Numbered from the stretch's first letter, positions 47,444 through 57,654 are shown. The stretch: DNA of 64,000 nt from JACCZX01 sp963710675 (GCA_963710675.1 CAVQBE010000019.1:1-64000), one strand, 5' to 3'. The notes: generated by a model from the letters alone, not told the origin. A program made the numbers and translations.

Positions 47444-49279
47444 CTAGATGGCCTCCGTTCGCAGTTGCAGCCACGTTGCCGCAGTTCCAGTGACGTGCGG
47501 ACCGACCCTGCGCCGCACTTCAGCGTGATACGTGTTCAGCCACTTGACTTCATCGTCGCGTAACAGTGAACGCTCGATCAGGCGGGTGTCGATCGGCGAC
47601 AACGTCAAAGTCTCGAACTGCAGGAATTCGCCGAACTCGCTTGGCTCCTGCAGCGTCGCCGGGACGTTCAGAACCAAATTTTCAATTCGCACGCCCCAGC
47701 GCCCCGGACGATAGATCCCAGGTTCGTTTGACGTGACCATGCCGGGTTCCATCGCAGTCTGCGGCTCGGGGGGCAAATGCGGCGTAATGCCGTGCGGACC
47801 CTCATGAACGTTCAGGAAGTAACCCACGCCGTGCCCCGTGCCGTGGCCAAAATCGACGCCAGCAGCCCAGATCGGTGCGCGCGCGAGCGTGTCGAGCATT
47901 GGGCTGCGCGTGCCGCGCGGAAATCTGGCGACCGATAACGCGATCATTCCCTTTAACACCAGCGTGTAGTCGCGGCGCTGCTCTGCGTTCGTCTGACCAA
48001 CCGGCACGACGCGCGTGATGTCAGTCGTGCCGTATTCGTACTGGCCGCCTGAATCGATCAGCAGCAGGCCGTTGCCGACGGTCCCGCGCATGCAGATCGT
48101 CGCGTGCGAGTCTTCAGTGGCGCGATAGTGGGGCAGCGCGCCGTTGGCGTTGAAGCCCGCAATCGGATGAAAGCTCGGGCATACATAACCGGGGCGCCTC
48201 TCGCGCGCTTCGACGACTTTTTGCCCGACCGTCATCTCGGTAAGCGTTTCGTGACCGAGGGCTGACTCGAACCACGCAAAAAATTCCGCGAGCGCTGCGC
48301 CATCCTGCTCCATTGCGTGGCGGATGTGATGCGCCTCAGCATCGGTTTTGCGACTCTTTGCCAGCGTCGACGGATTGATGGCTTCGATGATCTGCACGCG
48401 GTCGGGTACCGACTGCTGCAACCCGAGCGTGATGCGGCGTGGATCGACCAGCAGCTTCGCATTGGCCGGCAGCGCTTGTAGTGTTGCCACGGCGCTACCG
48501 TAGGGTGCCAGAGTGATGCCGTCCGCAGCCAGTCGCGCTGCAAGCTTGTCATTGACCTTGCCTTCGGCAACGAACAGCGTGGCGTTTTTCTCGTCGAGCA
48601 ACAGGTGCGAGATGAAAACCGGGTTGTAACTGACATCGCCCCCGCGCAGATTGGTAAGCCACGCAATGTCGTCGAGTGTCGATATCCAATGATGCGTGGC
48701 GCCAACCTGCTTCATTTGCTGGCGAACAGCGGCGAGCTTGTCAGCGCGTGAAGTTGGCGCAAACGGCGCCAGGTGTTCGTACACCGGCTGGGCCGGCAAC
48801 GCCGCGCGGTCGTCCCATACGTCGTTCAGCACGTCGAGGTCCGTGCGCAGCTCGATGCCGCGCTCACTGAGTATCGACTGCAGCGCGCGCGCGCTGGCGA
48901 GCCCGAGCACCGCACCGTCGACCGCGACTTGGCTCCCCAATGCGACATGTTCGGCAAGCCAGTCCACATGCGCCGAGCTCCCGGCCCCGCCAATCTTCAT
49001 CAGCTCGATGCCGGTGCCGGCCAGCTGACCTTCTGCCTGCGCCCAGTAGCGACTGTCAGCCCATACGCCGGCAAAATCGTCGGTCACCACCAGTGTTCCG
49101 ACCGAACCCGTAAACCCGGAGAGCCATTCGCGGCCCTGCCAGCGCTCGGGTAAGTACTCGGAAAGATGGGGGTCGCTTGATGGCACGACGATCGCTGCAA
49201 CGCCGTGGCGCTGCATCGCGCGACGTAGTTTTTCGATCCGGGAGCGAACGGTGCCGCGGCGTGCGTCGATGGTGTCCAT
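47444..49279 (-). CDS. pepP: Aminopeptidase P family protein (Xaa-Pro aminopeptidase)
   Basis: Cytoplasmic dinuclear-metal peptidase that removes an N-terminal residue before proline. The 611-residue, three-domain form resembles eukaryotic APP1. Creatinase-fold ligands are present: LLIDSGGQYEYGTTDITRV (two Asp), VDFGHGTGHGVGYFLNVHEGP (His), TSNEPGIY and VRIENL (two Glu). The N-terminal domain begins RIEKLRRAMQRHGVAAIVVPSSDPHLSEYLPERWQGREWLSGFTGS. I chose the ATG at 49279 since the open frame upstream overlaps the sialidase-like gene and has no family support. It lies 50 bases beyond the start of glnS and may share a transcript with it. Confidence 0.92.
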   Translation of the reverse strand: MDTIDARRGTVRSRIEKLRRAMQRHGVAAIVVPSSDPHLSEYLPERWQGREWLSGFTGSVGTLVVTDDFAGVWADSRYWAQAEGQLAGTGIELMKIGGAGSSAHVDWLAEHVALGSQVAVDGAVLGLASARALQSILSERGIELRTDLDVLNDVWDDRAALPAQPVYEHLAPFAPTSRADKLAAVRQQMKQVGATHHWISTLDDIAWLTNLRGGDVSYNPVFISHLLLDEKNATLFVAEGKVNDKLAARLAADGITLAPYGSAVATLQALPANAKLLVDPRRITLGLQQSVPDRVQIIEAINPSTLAKSRKTDAEAHHIRHAMEQDGAALAEFFAWFESALGHETLTEMTVGQKVVEARERRPGYVCPSFHPIAGFNANGALPHYRATEDSHATICMRGTVGNGLLLIDSGGQYEYGTTDITRVVPVGQTNAEQRRDYTLVLKGMIALSVARFPRGTRSPMLDTLARAPIWAAGVDFGHGTGHGVGYFLNVHEGPHGITPHLPPEPQTAMEPGMVTSNEPGIYRPGRWGVRIENLVLNVPATLQEPSEFGEFLQFETLTLSPIDTRLIERSLLRDDEVKWLNTYHAEVRRRVGPHVTGTAATWLQLRTEAI

Positions 49280-49322
49280 TGCAGGCTCTGACAAGAACAA
49301 AATCGAAGTGTAGAGCCGGAGG

Positions 49323-51002
49323 CTACCGCGGTGGGCTGGGCTGGCGACTGCGCAGACGTTGCGACCAACCCGGAATTCGTCGCTCCATTGTTCGCACAAT
49401 GTTTTCGTTCACGCGCTCTTGAAACTCTCCGTCTGGCACTGCCATCGACGATGCCTGCGCACGAAGCGTGCGAGCACCGAGCACTGCCGCGAGCGGCAAC
49501 GAACGCATCGGGACCGCGAACACATCGGTGCGGTTGGTTGGGTCGCCGCTATTCGTGCGCACATAGACCGGTAAGAAGACGTTGTTAGCGCTGGTCAGCC
49601 CGTGGTAGTCGCCGATAAATAACTCGAGCCCGCGCGAAAAAGGTGCAGTGCGCATGTCGAATGCAGCTGCTAGGCGATTCTCCTGCCATGTCACGCCGTC
49701 AGTGGAGCGCGCAAAAATCAGTTCGGTCGGCAAGGTTATTGGGTCGGTGGTATTAGAGCGAAAGTCGTAATACGTCACGCCGATCGTTCCATTGGCACGA
49801 ACGTGCACGTTGGGGGTGAACGCCTGCGCAGCCGGAGCCGAATTGATCTGCACCGGAGTGCTCCAAGTCGAGCCGCCGTCAATCGAGCGCGACAGCGCAA
49901 TGCCGTCGCGTGCACCATTTGAAAATCGTGCGTCCTGCCAGACTACGAACAGATCGCCATTGGGTGCAACCGCAATCTGACCCAGTCCAGCGCCGTCGCG
50001 GACTGGCGTGCCGGTTTCAGGATCGCGAGCGCCAACCGACAGCAGGTCTGCGACTTTAATCGGCGCGCTCCAGCTTCCTCCCTGGTCGCTGGATCGCAAT
50101 ATATTGAGCGTGGCAGTGATCTGCCCTCCCGCGCCCTCATCGAGCTGTGTGAACAGATTAATCAGCGTCCCGTTTGGGAGCACTACGATGACGTTGCCGA
50201 TCGTCTGGCTGCTCATGCCGGGATCGTAGATTGAGCGCGCGGCTTCCCAGGTATTACCGCCGTCGGTCGTTCGAGCAAAAAATGACGGGCCGCCGCCGCT
50301 GGCAGCGAGACGATCCCAGACGGCGTAAACGTAATTGGGGTCAGTGGGGTCAGCGGTGATGGTGTTCTTGTCGTTAAAGAAACCTGCGCCGTCTCGTATC
50401 AGCGTTGATGGGTTGCTCCAGCTTTGACCCGAGTCGGTTGAGCGACTAACCAGCATGGCACTGACAGACCCGGGTGCGAAGGACGCACCTTGGGCTGCCA
50501 GCGCCATTTGAAATGCGTTTCCGTTAGGCGCGAATGTCACCCAGGGATCGGTCGCGCGTTCGTAATCGCCGCCATTGGCTGCTGTGCCTCCACCGCAGCG
50601 CGTAAACGGCGCCATCGTGCTCGACCAGGTCGCGCCTCCGTCAAGCGTGACTGCGCCGACCAATCCGTTTGCAAGCCCGGTGGACCAGCGATCCTGTTGC
50701 CATACTGCAACGATGTTGGCGGCATTTGTCGGATTGACCGCCGCGTAGGGTTCGACCTCCGCATTGCGGTATTCAGTACCTCCAAGCGCTCCGCCGGTGC
50801 AATTCGCCGCGAATGGTGTATCGCCAGAGACACGAATCGGCACGTCAGCTATCAGCGGCGGCAGTACCACCGCCGGAGGTGCCGGTGCGATGGGGGGCGC
50901 AGGGGCAGGCCCCGAGTCGGAGCCGCCGCCGCAGCCTGCGAGCGACGCGGTCAGAACAGCAGCCAATAGACAACGGTGGTGTGCAGTCGTCTTCGCTGTC
51001 AT
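49323..51002 (-). CDS. Exported BNR/Asp-box (sialidase-fold) lipoprotein
   Basis: A lipoprotein signal (LTASLAGC, then GGGSDSG) and a Pro/Ala linker are followed by a beta-propeller with six Asp-box-like repeats: VTLDGGATW, STDSGQSW, TTDGGNTW, SSDQGGSW, SIDGGSTW and STDGVTW. Length is 559 residues. Asp boxes are structural and occur in sialidases and many other propellers. I do not see the full arginine triad needed to call a sialidase, so activity is unknown. The lipid anchor places it on a membrane facing the periplasm or surface. It is a single gene on the minus strand with no defects. Confidence 0.8.
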   Translation of the reverse strand: MTAKTTAHHRCLLAAVLTASLAGCGGGSDSGPAPAPPIAPAPPAVVLPPLIADVPIRVSGDTPFAANCTGGALGGTEYRNAEVEPYAAVNPTNAANIVAVWQQDRWSTGLANGLVGAVTLDGGATWSSTMAPFTRCGGGTAANGGDYERATDPWVTFAPNGNAFQMALAAQGASFAPGSVSAMLVSRSTDSGQSWSNPSTLIRDGAGFFNDKNTITADPTDPNYVYAVWDRLAASGGGPSFFARTTDGGNTWEAARSIYDPGMSSQTIGNVIVVLPNGTLINLFTQLDEGAGGQITATLNILRSSDQGGSWSAPIKVADLLSVGARDPETGTPVRDGAGLGQIAVAPNGDLFVVWQDARFSNGARDGIALSRSIDGGSTWSTPVQINSAPAAQAFTPNVHVRANGTIGVTYYDFRSNTTDPITLPTELIFARSTDGVTWQENRLAAAFDMRTAPFSRGLELFIGDYHGLTSANNVFLPVYVRTNSGDPTNRTDVFAVPMRSLPLAAVLGARTLRAQASSMAVPDGEFQERVNENIVRTMERRIPGWSQRLRSRQPSPPR

Positions 51003-51224
51003 CTAATAGGTTTTGGATATCGTTTTAGCAGAATGCATTCTGACAGCGCGTCATCGACTGAGGCCATTAGCCATCTCGCGGGATACATACACGCAAACGA
51101 TCATCCGGAAAACCAGTGAATTCAGTGCCGTCAGCGGTCGATCGCTAGTGTTCATTGTGCCCTCGCGTGAGTTACGCTGGAGCCGTTACCGATGCGCATG
51201 ATGATTGCATTCGACTCCCTGTAA

Positions 51225-53762
51225 ATGGCGTCTGAATTGATCCGCAAAGCAAAGGTGCCGACTCTGGCCGGCGCCGACGCGGAAGGCGTTTCCGCAGCGT
51301 GTGATCAATGCGGCGATTCTTTGGCAGGTTTGCGGGTCGTGCAGCGTCCAGTCGGCGCAACAATGCGCGCCTTCTGCTGCAACGGCTGCGCGTTCATTGC
51401 CGAGCAATTGTTCCTTGCGCAGGCGGGGAGCCGCGATCGCGCGCTGTTAAATGCGTCGATCGCCGCTGAGGCCGAAGCCAGTTCCGCTGCTATCGAGGCC
51501 GCCAGTGCGGCCGGCTCGCATCTGCAGCTTTCGATTCGCGGCATGGTGTGCAGTGCATGCGCCCTGATGATCGAGCAAAGCCTGCGCGCACTGCCCGGGG
51601 TGGTAAAGGCTAGCGTTGATTTCGCAACGCACACCGCGTACATCGCCTTCGATCCGAAACTGGTTACGCGCGGCGAGCTGCAGCGCGCAATCGAGCGCGC
51701 AGGCTACGATGCCGGCAGAGTGCCGCGCGACGATGCGCGAATCGACGCTCAGGTTCGTCGCATCGATCTGCTGCGAGTTGTGATCGCATGGCTTGCGGCG
51801 ACACAGGTGCTGATGCTGTCGCTGCCAATGTACGTCGCATCGCCTGGCGCCATCAGCTCCGAGATTGAGCGGCTGCTGCAGGGTGCGAGCTTCGTGCTGA
51901 TCCTGCCTGCGCTGCTTTTTTCGGCACAACCGCTTTATCGCGCCGCCTGGAGCCAGCTTCGAATGTGGCGAATGGCTGCCATTGGCCTCGAGCTTCCTAC
52001 GGTGATAGCGATCAGCGTCGCTGTAGGCGCAAGTTCCGTTGCTGCGGTGATGGGTCGCGGCGCAATCTATTTCGATGCGGTCGCTCTGGTGATCGCGTTG
52101 GCGATCACGTCGCGCTGGGTGCTTGCGGGCGGCGTGTGTGTTGCACGCTCGCATGTTGAAGCCGCGCGCCGACAGTCGACCAGCGCGCTGCGATTGGTTG
52201 CGTTTCCATCGTCGCTTGCCACTGAGTCCGTCACGGCGCAACAGCTGAAGCCCGGCGCGCGGGTCCTCGTGCCACCTGGCGAAGCGGTACCGTCGGATGG
52301 CGTGGTGGTGCACGGGCGCTCGAGCTCCTCGCAAGCCTCGCTGACAGGTGAGTCGCTGCCAGTCGAAAAATCCGCCGGCGCACCGGTGCTCGCCGGTGCG
52401 ATCAACCTCGACCAGCCTTTGGTCATTGAAGTCGGACGTAGCGGCTCTGAGTCGAGTTCGCTGGCGTTGCAACGGATGGCGGAAGAGGCGGGCCGCGATC
52501 GCCCGCGTACCGATGAGCTGGCCGCGCGTTTCGCCGCTCCGTACCTGTGGCTAATGGGTTCGGCGGCGTTGATGACGTTGCTTGGCTGGCTGCTTATCGA
52601 TCCGTCGCAAGCCGTATCAAGCGTCATTGCGGTTCTGATTGCGGCGTGCCCGTGCGCCTTGCTTCTTGCTTCACCCGCTGCCACTGCGGGGGCGCAGTCA
52701 GCGCTGGCACGTCGTGGTGTTCTGGTCGCGCGTAACTGCGCGATCGAAGCACTCGCGAGCGCCGATCTGCTCGCGTGCGACAAGACGGGCACGTTGACAA
52801 CCGGCGAGCCGCGCTTGTTGCGGCAGATCCTACTGCGCACGGCAGACCCTGAATACACATTGGCAATTGCCGCTGCAATGGAGACGCTGTCGACGCATCC
52901 TTACGCGCGCGCGCTGATTGGCGCAGTGCAGTCTCTCGGTAAGTCACTGCCGCCATTGACTGACGGGCGCGTCGAGGCTGCTGCCGGAATCGAGGCCACA
53001 GTGGGGGGCCGCCGTTATCGGCTTGGAAAAATGGAATTCGCGCTGGTCGACAAGCAGGCTTCGCAGCGCGCCGACGTCGCGGCGATTGCGGCGCGCGAGG
53101 GCTTGCATGCCGCGACCACGATTTTGCTCGCCGATGCCGAGGGGCCGGTTGCACTGTTCGTCTTTGGAGAACGACTGCGCGAAGAAGCTGCGTTGATGAT
53201 TGACACATTTGTCGAGCACGGAGTCGAGCCGATATTGATCTCAGGCGATCGGCGCGCGCCGGTGCACGCGGTGGCGGCATCGCTCGGCATCGAGCGCGCA
53301 CTTGCGCATCAGACGCCACACAGCAAATGTGAGTGGGTAGTGAGCCAGCAAAGAGCCGGAAACAAGGTGGCGATGTTGGGCGATGGCATCAACGATGCGC
53401 CGGCATTGGCGCGAGCAGATGTCTCGATCGCGTTGGCTGATGGATCGGCAACCGCGCAGCAGCGCGCCGATCTGATCGTGCAGTCATCCCGTCTCGCGGA
53501 CATCGCCTACGCATTCGCAGTGGCGCGCCGGGCGATGCGCCTGGCGCATCAGAATCTGGGCCTCGCCCTTGGCTGCAACATGAGTTTCATCGCGCTCGCG
53601 GCGCTGGGAATCACGTCGCCGGCAATTGCAGTGGCGGGTACCGCGGGCAGTGCATTACTCGTGCTTGCCAACGCGGCGCGACTGCTGCGCAGCGACGACA
53701 TCCGTCAGGGGGGTGTGAAACGCACGCAGGTTGGCCGGCTCAGTCTGCGTGGATTTACCTGA
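51225..53762 (+). CDS. ccoI: Copper-type P1B ATPase, CcoI/FixI family
   Basis: Copper exporter used in assembly of cbb3-type cytochrome oxidase. N-terminal metal-binding domain with CDQCGDSL (26-32) and FCCNGC (50-55), then an HMA domain with GMVCSAC near residues 107-113. Transport and catalytic motifs: TGES in the actuator domain, ACPCALLLASPAA near residue 474 (the CPC ion site), DKTGTLT near 518 (phosphorylated Asp), a HP pair in LSTHPYARAL, and MLGDGINDAPALARADVSIAL near 718. Length is 845 residues, usual for CcoI. No ccoS, ccoG or ccoNOP genes are beside it, so it is separated from the rest of the set. Confidence 0.88.
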   Translation: MASELIRKAKVPTLAGADAEGVSAACDQCGDSLAGLRVVQRPVGATMRAFCCNGCAFIAEQLFLAQAGSRDRALLNASIAAEAEASSAAIEAASAAGSHLQLSIRGMVCSACALMIEQSLRALPGVVKASVDFATHTAYIAFDPKLVTRGELQRAIERAGYDAGRVPRDDARIDAQVRRIDLLRVVIAWLAATQVLMLSLPMYVASPGAISSEIERLLQGASFVLILPALLFSAQPLYRAAWSQLRMWRMAAIGLELPTVIAISVAVGASSVAAVMGRGAIYFDAVALVIALAITSRWVLAGGVCVARSHVEAARRQSTSALRLVAFPSSLATESVTAQQLKPGARVLVPPGEAVPSDGVVVHGRSSSSQASLTGESLPVEKSAGAPVLAGAINLDQPLVIEVGRSGSESSSLALQRMAEEAGRDRPRTDELAARFAAPYLWLMGSAALMTLLGWLLIDPSQAVSSVIAVLIAACPCALLLASPAATAGAQSALARRGVLVARNCAIEALASADLLACDKTGTLTTGEPRLLRQILLRTADPEYTLAIAAAMETLSTHPYARALIGAVQSLGKSLPPLTDGRVEAAAGIEATVGGRRYRLGKMEFALVDKQASQRADVAAIAAREGLHAATTILLADAEGPVALFVFGERLREEAALMIDTFVEHGVEPILISGDRRAPVHAVAASLGIERALAHQTPHSKCEWVVSQQRAGNKVAMLGDGINDAPALARADVSIALADGSATAQQRADLIVQSSRLADIAYAFAVARRAMRLAHQNLGLALGCNMSFIALAALGITSPAIAVAGTAGSALLVLANAARLLRSDDIRQGGVKRTQVGRLSLRGFT

Positions 53763-53907
53763 TCGTTTGCGAGAGCGGTTGAGCCTGCAGGCGCGGCTGC
53801 GCGTTCCAGCCTGTACCTAGACCACGGCGTCGCATCCGGCAAGTCGCCTTGTAGCGCAAGTATCATCTGCCGCTTGTTCAGTCGAGGCGCGCACCACGCC
53901 TGCAGTC

Positions 53908-56550
53908 ATGAAAAGCGCAGATATCCGCGAAAAATTCCTGCGGTACTTTGAGTCGAACGGTCACACGATCGTTCGTGCATCGAGCCTGCTCACCGCATCG
54001 GACGATCCGACGTTGCTGTTCGTCAATTCCGGCATGGTGCAGTTCAAGGACGTGTTCACCGGTCGCGAGAAGCGGCCGTACACACGCGCGACGACGTCAC
54101 AAAAATCATTGCGCGCCGGCGGCAAACACAACGACCTGGAAAACGTCGGATACACCGCGCGGCATCACACGTTCTTCGAGATGCTGGGCAACTTCAGCTT
54201 TGGCGACTACTTCAAGCGCGATGCGATTCGGTTTGCGTGGCAGCTCTTAACGGAGGTCTACAAGCTGCCGAAGGAGAAGCTCTGGGCGACGGTCTACGTC
54301 GACGACGACGAGGCGTACAACATCTGGACCAAGGAAATCGGTGTTCCGGCCGAACGTTGCGTACGCATAGGCGACAAGCCCGGCCAGCCCAAGTATGTGT
54401 CCGACAACTTCTGGCAAATGGCCGACACCGGGCCGTGCGGGCCGTGCAGCGAAATCTTCTACGACCATGGGCCCGACGTCGAAGGCGGGCCTCCGGGCTC
54501 GCCAGACGCCGACGGTGATCGCTACATAGAGATCTGGAATCTTGTGTTCATGCAGTTCGATCGCGATGGCGCCGGCACGTTGACGCCGCTGCCGCGCCCG
54601 TGCGTCGACACCGGGATGGGTCTCGAACGGCTCGCGGCTGTGCTGCAGCACGTTCATTCCAACTATGACATCGATCTATTTCAAAACCTGATCAAGGCAG
54701 CAGCGCGCGAGACGCGTGCCAAGGACCTGAACAACAATTCATTGAAGGTTATTGCTGATCACATTCGCGCCTGTTCGTTCTTGATTGCCGACGGTGTCAT
54801 TCCGGGTAACGAGGGGCGCGGATATGTGTTGCGTCGAATTATTCGTCGCGCGTTGCGGCACGGCTACAAGCTGGGGCAGCCAGAGCCGTTCTTTTTCAGG
54901 ATCGTCAAAGATGTGACGGCTGAAATGGGCGCCGCGTATCCGGAGCTGATTGAACAGCAATCGCGTATTGAATCGGTGCTGAAGCAGGAAGAAGAGCGCT
55001 TCGGCGAGACGCTCGCCAACGGAATGAAAATACTCGACGCCGCGCTCGGTCAGATGAAGTCGGGAGACGCGCCAATGCTGGACGGCGAGACGGTGTTCTT
55101 GCTGTACGACACCTATGGGTTCCCGGTCGACCTGACCGGCGACATTTGCCGCGAGCGCGGTGTCGCTATTGACCACGCGGGCTTCGGCGAGGCAATGGAG
55201 CGGCAACGCGGGCAGGCGCGCGCGGCGGCACGCTTCAAGCTGGCCAGTGGCTTTGAATACGTGGGCGATAAAACACGCTTCACCGGCTACTCATCGCTGG
55301 TTGAAGACGCCAAGGTGATTGCCCTGTACCACGAAGGCGCACCGGTTCAGCACTTGCAGGCAGGCGCCGATGGCATCGTCGTTCTGAATACGACTCCGTT
55401 CTATTCGGAATCGGGCGGGCAGGTCGGTGACAAAGGTGTTCTCGAGTCAATCAGCAATCGGCACGTCGTGCGATTTGCAGTCGCTGATACTCAAAAGATT
55501 CAGGCGGATGTCTTTGGGCATCACGGCACTCTCGAATCGGGCACCTTGAGCGTCGGTGACATCGTGCAGGCAAAGGTCGATGGACAGGCGCGAGAGCGTA
55601 CGCGCAACAATCACTCTGCGACGCATCTGATGCATGCAGCGCTGCGCGGCGTGCTGGGCAAGCACGTACAGCAGCGCGGCTCGCTGGTTGATGCCGAGCG
55701 CACGCGGTTCGATTTTTCGCACGACAAGGCGATGACACCCGAAGAGATTCGCAAAGTCGAGGACATCGTCAATACGGCGATTCGCTCGAACGCGCCGGTA
55801 TCGGCCAACGTGATGAAGTACGACGATGCGATCAAGGCAGGCGCCCTGGCGTTTTTTGGTGACAAGTACGGTGACGAGGTGCGCGTGCTGCAAATGGGCG
55901 ATCACTCCACCGAGCTGTGCGGTGGCACGCACGTCGCACGCACCGGCGACATTGGATTCTTCAAGATCATTTCGGAAAGTGGCGTAGCAGCGGGCGTGCG
56001 CCGCGTCGAAGCAGTCACTGGCCGCGGTGCTGTCGACTATGTGCAGGCACTTGACCGCGACCTGCAGCACGCGGCTTTCTTGCTGAAAGCCCCTGCTTCT
56101 GAAGTTGCGCAGAAGATCACGCAGATTCAGGACAATGTGAAGTCACTTGAGCGGGAGCTGGCACGACTGAAAAGCAAGCTCGCGGCGTCCAAGGGAGACG
56201 ATCTTGTCTCGCAGGCGGTCGATGTCAATGGCGTCATGGTGCTGGCGGCGTCACTGGAAGGCGGCGACGCGAAGTCATTGCGCGAGACGATGGATCAGTT
56301 AAAGGCCAAGTTGAAGAGTGCGGTGATCGTCCTGGGTGCCGTCGAGGGCGATCGCGTGCAGCTGGCTGCTGGTGTGACCGCCGATGCGACATCCAGGGTC
56401 AAGGCGGGCGACCTCGTCAACTTTGTGGCGCAGCAGGTAGGCGGAAAGGGCGGCGGTCGAGCCGATATGGCGATGGCTGGCGGCAGCGATCCAGGCAAAC
56501 TGGGAAGCGCGCTCGCGAGCGTGCAGTCGTGGGCACAGCAGCGTCTGTAA
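53908..56550 (+). CDS. alaS: Alanyl-tRNA synthetase
   Basis: Class II synthetase of 880 residues, full length. Start MKSADIREKFLRYFESNGHTIVRASSLL, then DPTLLFVNSGMVQFKDVFTG, RYIEIWNLVFMQFDRDGAGTLTPLPRPCVDTGMGLERL. The editing domain carries the zinc/catalytic HSATHLMHAALR and CGGTHVARTGDIG. The C-Ala domain ends GKGGGRADMAMAGGSDPGKL. No defects, in contrast to the gene directly after it. Confidence 0.97.
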   Translation: MKSADIREKFLRYFESNGHTIVRASSLLTASDDPTLLFVNSGMVQFKDVFTGREKRPYTRATTSQKSLRAGGKHNDLENVGYTARHHTFFEMLGNFSFGDYFKRDAIRFAWQLLTEVYKLPKEKLWATVYVDDDEAYNIWTKEIGVPAERCVRIGDKPGQPKYVSDNFWQMADTGPCGPCSEIFYDHGPDVEGGPPGSPDADGDRYIEIWNLVFMQFDRDGAGTLTPLPRPCVDTGMGLERLAAVLQHVHSNYDIDLFQNLIKAAARETRAKDLNNNSLKVIADHIRACSFLIADGVIPGNEGRGYVLRRIIRRALRHGYKLGQPEPFFFRIVKDVTAEMGAAYPELIEQQSRIESVLKQEEERFGETLANGMKILDAALGQMKSGDAPMLDGETVFLLYDTYGFPVDLTGDICRERGVAIDHAGFGEAMERQRGQARAAARFKLASGFEYVGDKTRFTGYSSLVEDAKVIALYHEGAPVQHLQAGADGIVVLNTTPFYSESGGQVGDKGVLESISNRHVVRFAVADTQKIQADVFGHHGTLESGTLSVGDIVQAKVDGQARERTRNNHSATHLMHAALRGVLGKHVQQRGSLVDAERTRFDFSHDKAMTPEEIRKVEDIVNTAIRSNAPVSANVMKYDDAIKAGALAFFGDKYGDEVRVLQMGDHSTELCGGTHVARTGDIGFFKIISESGVAAGVRRVEAVTGRGAVDYVQALDRDLQHAAFLLKAPASEVAQKITQIQDNVKSLERELARLKSKLAASKGDDLVSQAVDVNGVMVLAASLEGGDAKSLRETMDQLKAKLKSAVIVLGAVEGDRVQLAAGVTADATSRVKAGDLVNFVAQQVGGKGGGRADMAMAGGSDPGKLGSALASVQSWAQQRL

Positions 56551-56553
56551 TTG

Positions 56554-57088
56554 AATATCGATCGGCGCGTCGCCGGACGACGCCGCGGCCCTCGCGCGCT
56601 TGATGAGCGATCCGCAGGTCTTCGCCGGTCTGATTGCAGACGCCGTATCCGAGCGTCGAAACATGGCGCAAGCATCTCGAGCAACAGACCGAGCAGAACG
56701 ACGGCCTCCACTTGCTGGCGATTGACAATGGCGAAGTCATCGCAAGTGGCGGGATTCACAGCGTCGGTCCAAGGATGCGCCGCCGGCATGTTGCAGGACT
56801 TGGCATTTGTGTGGCGCGCGATAGACAAAAGAAGGCGTTGGCTCGGAAATGATGAGACGTCTGCTCGAATGGTCGGACAATTGGGCCGGATATTTGCGCA
56901 TCGAGCTCAACGTTTACACCGATAATGAACGCGCTATCGCGCTGTATCGGCGTTTTGGGTTTGAAATGGAAGGCACGCACCGCGCGCACGCGTTACGCGA
57001 CGGCGTATTTGTCGATACGCATTCGATGGCACGCTTTCACCCGAATCCGCCGCAGGTGCCGCGGCAGATCGAACCGGCTTCTCGATAG
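56554..57088 (+). pseudogene. GNAT-family N-acetyltransferase, frame broken twice
   Basis: Three frames carry one protein: DDAAALARLMSDPQVFAGL, then QTPYPSVETWRKHLEQQTEQNDGLHLLAIDNGEVIASGGIHSVGPRMRRRHVAGLGICVARDRQ, then GVGSEMMRRLLEWSDNWAGYLRIELNVYTDNERAIALYRRFGFEMEGTHRAHALRDGVFVDTHSMARFH. The last two contain the acetyl-CoA motif and the NxRAIxLYxRxGFxxEG signature of RimJ/RimL-like and PhnO-like acetyltransferases. Breaks lie near 56631 (one extra T) and 56842. The start codon is uncertain, just after the alaS stop. Substrate unknown. Confidence 0.7.
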
Positions 57089-57098
57089 TGGAGTATCG

Positions 57099-57317
57099 AT
57101 GCGAACATTCTTAGCGCTGTCTTTGGTGCTTTGCCTCTCCGGTTGCGCTGTTGTTGCGGTTACGTCGGCGGTGGGCTCGGCCGCCGTGGCTGTCGGCTCC
57201 GCAGCCGTGTCGGTCGGAACCACAGCAGTCGGCGTCACCACCGATGTAGTCGTCGGTACCGCGAAGGTCATCGGGAGTGCGGTCACACCGGGCGAATCCC
57301 AGCCCGCAGGCAAATAG
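57099..57317 (+). CDS. Small Gly/Ala/Val-rich lipoprotein
   Basis: A 72-residue protein starting at the ATG 57099, 11 bases after the acetyltransferase stop. MRTFLALSLVLCLSGCAVVAV gives a clear lipobox LSGC (Cys16). The mature part is a run of small residues with Val/Ser/Thr repeats (GSAAVAVGSAAVSVGTTAVGVTTDVVVGTAKVIGSAV), a pattern seen in glycine-zipper-like membrane-inserting segments. The next gene starts 8 bases after the stop. It heads a tight cluster with two YbjQ proteins and an M48 peptidase. Confidence 0.65.
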   Translation: MRTFLALSLVLCLSGCAVVAVTSAVGSAAVAVGSAAVSVGTTAVGVTTDVVVGTAKVIGSAVTPGESQPAGK

Positions 57318-57325
57318 GAGCTCGA

Positions 57326-57646
57326 ATGCTTGTAAGCAATCTCGAACTGGTTCCCGGACGTCGAATCGTGTCGCACTTCGGCATCGTGCAAGGAAGCACA
57401 GTGCGCGCGAAGCACGTCGGCAAGGACATCTTCGCGGGGTTGAAGAACATTGTCGGGGGCGAACTGAAGGGATATACCGAATTGATGCAAGAAGCGCGGC
57501 AGGAAGCCGTTGAACGCATGATCGCAGAAGCTCAGTCGATGGGCGCCAATGCCATCTTGAACGTGCGGTTCGCAACGACGTCGATCGCTGCCGGCGCTGC
57601 GGAAATACTGGCGTATGGAAGCGCGGTGCAGCTTGACGGAGGCTAG
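57326..57646 (+). CDS. YbjQ family (UPF0145) protein
   Basis: A 106-residue soluble protein. Family marks: ELVPGRRIVSHFGIVQGSTVRAKHVGKDIFAGLKNIVGGELKGYTELMQEARQEAVERMIAEAQSMGANAILNVRFATTSIAAGAAEILAYGSAV. YbjQ proteins form ring-like pentamers and are often labelled heavy-metal-binding on weak grounds; the cell role is unknown. A ribosome site (AGGAG) lies just before the ATG, overlapping the stop of the lipoprotein gene. Confidence 0.88.
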   Translation: MLVSNLELVPGRRIVSHFGIVQGSTVRAKHVGKDIFAGLKNIVGGELKGYTELMQEARQEAVERMIAEAQSMGANAILNVRFATTSIAAGAAEILAYGSAVQLDGG

Positions 57647-57654
57647 CAGCCCTA

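Noticed and set aside
49323..51002. True sialidase
   Set aside because: Asp boxes are present but the catalytic arginine triad and Tyr/Glu pair are not evident, so only the fold is claimed.
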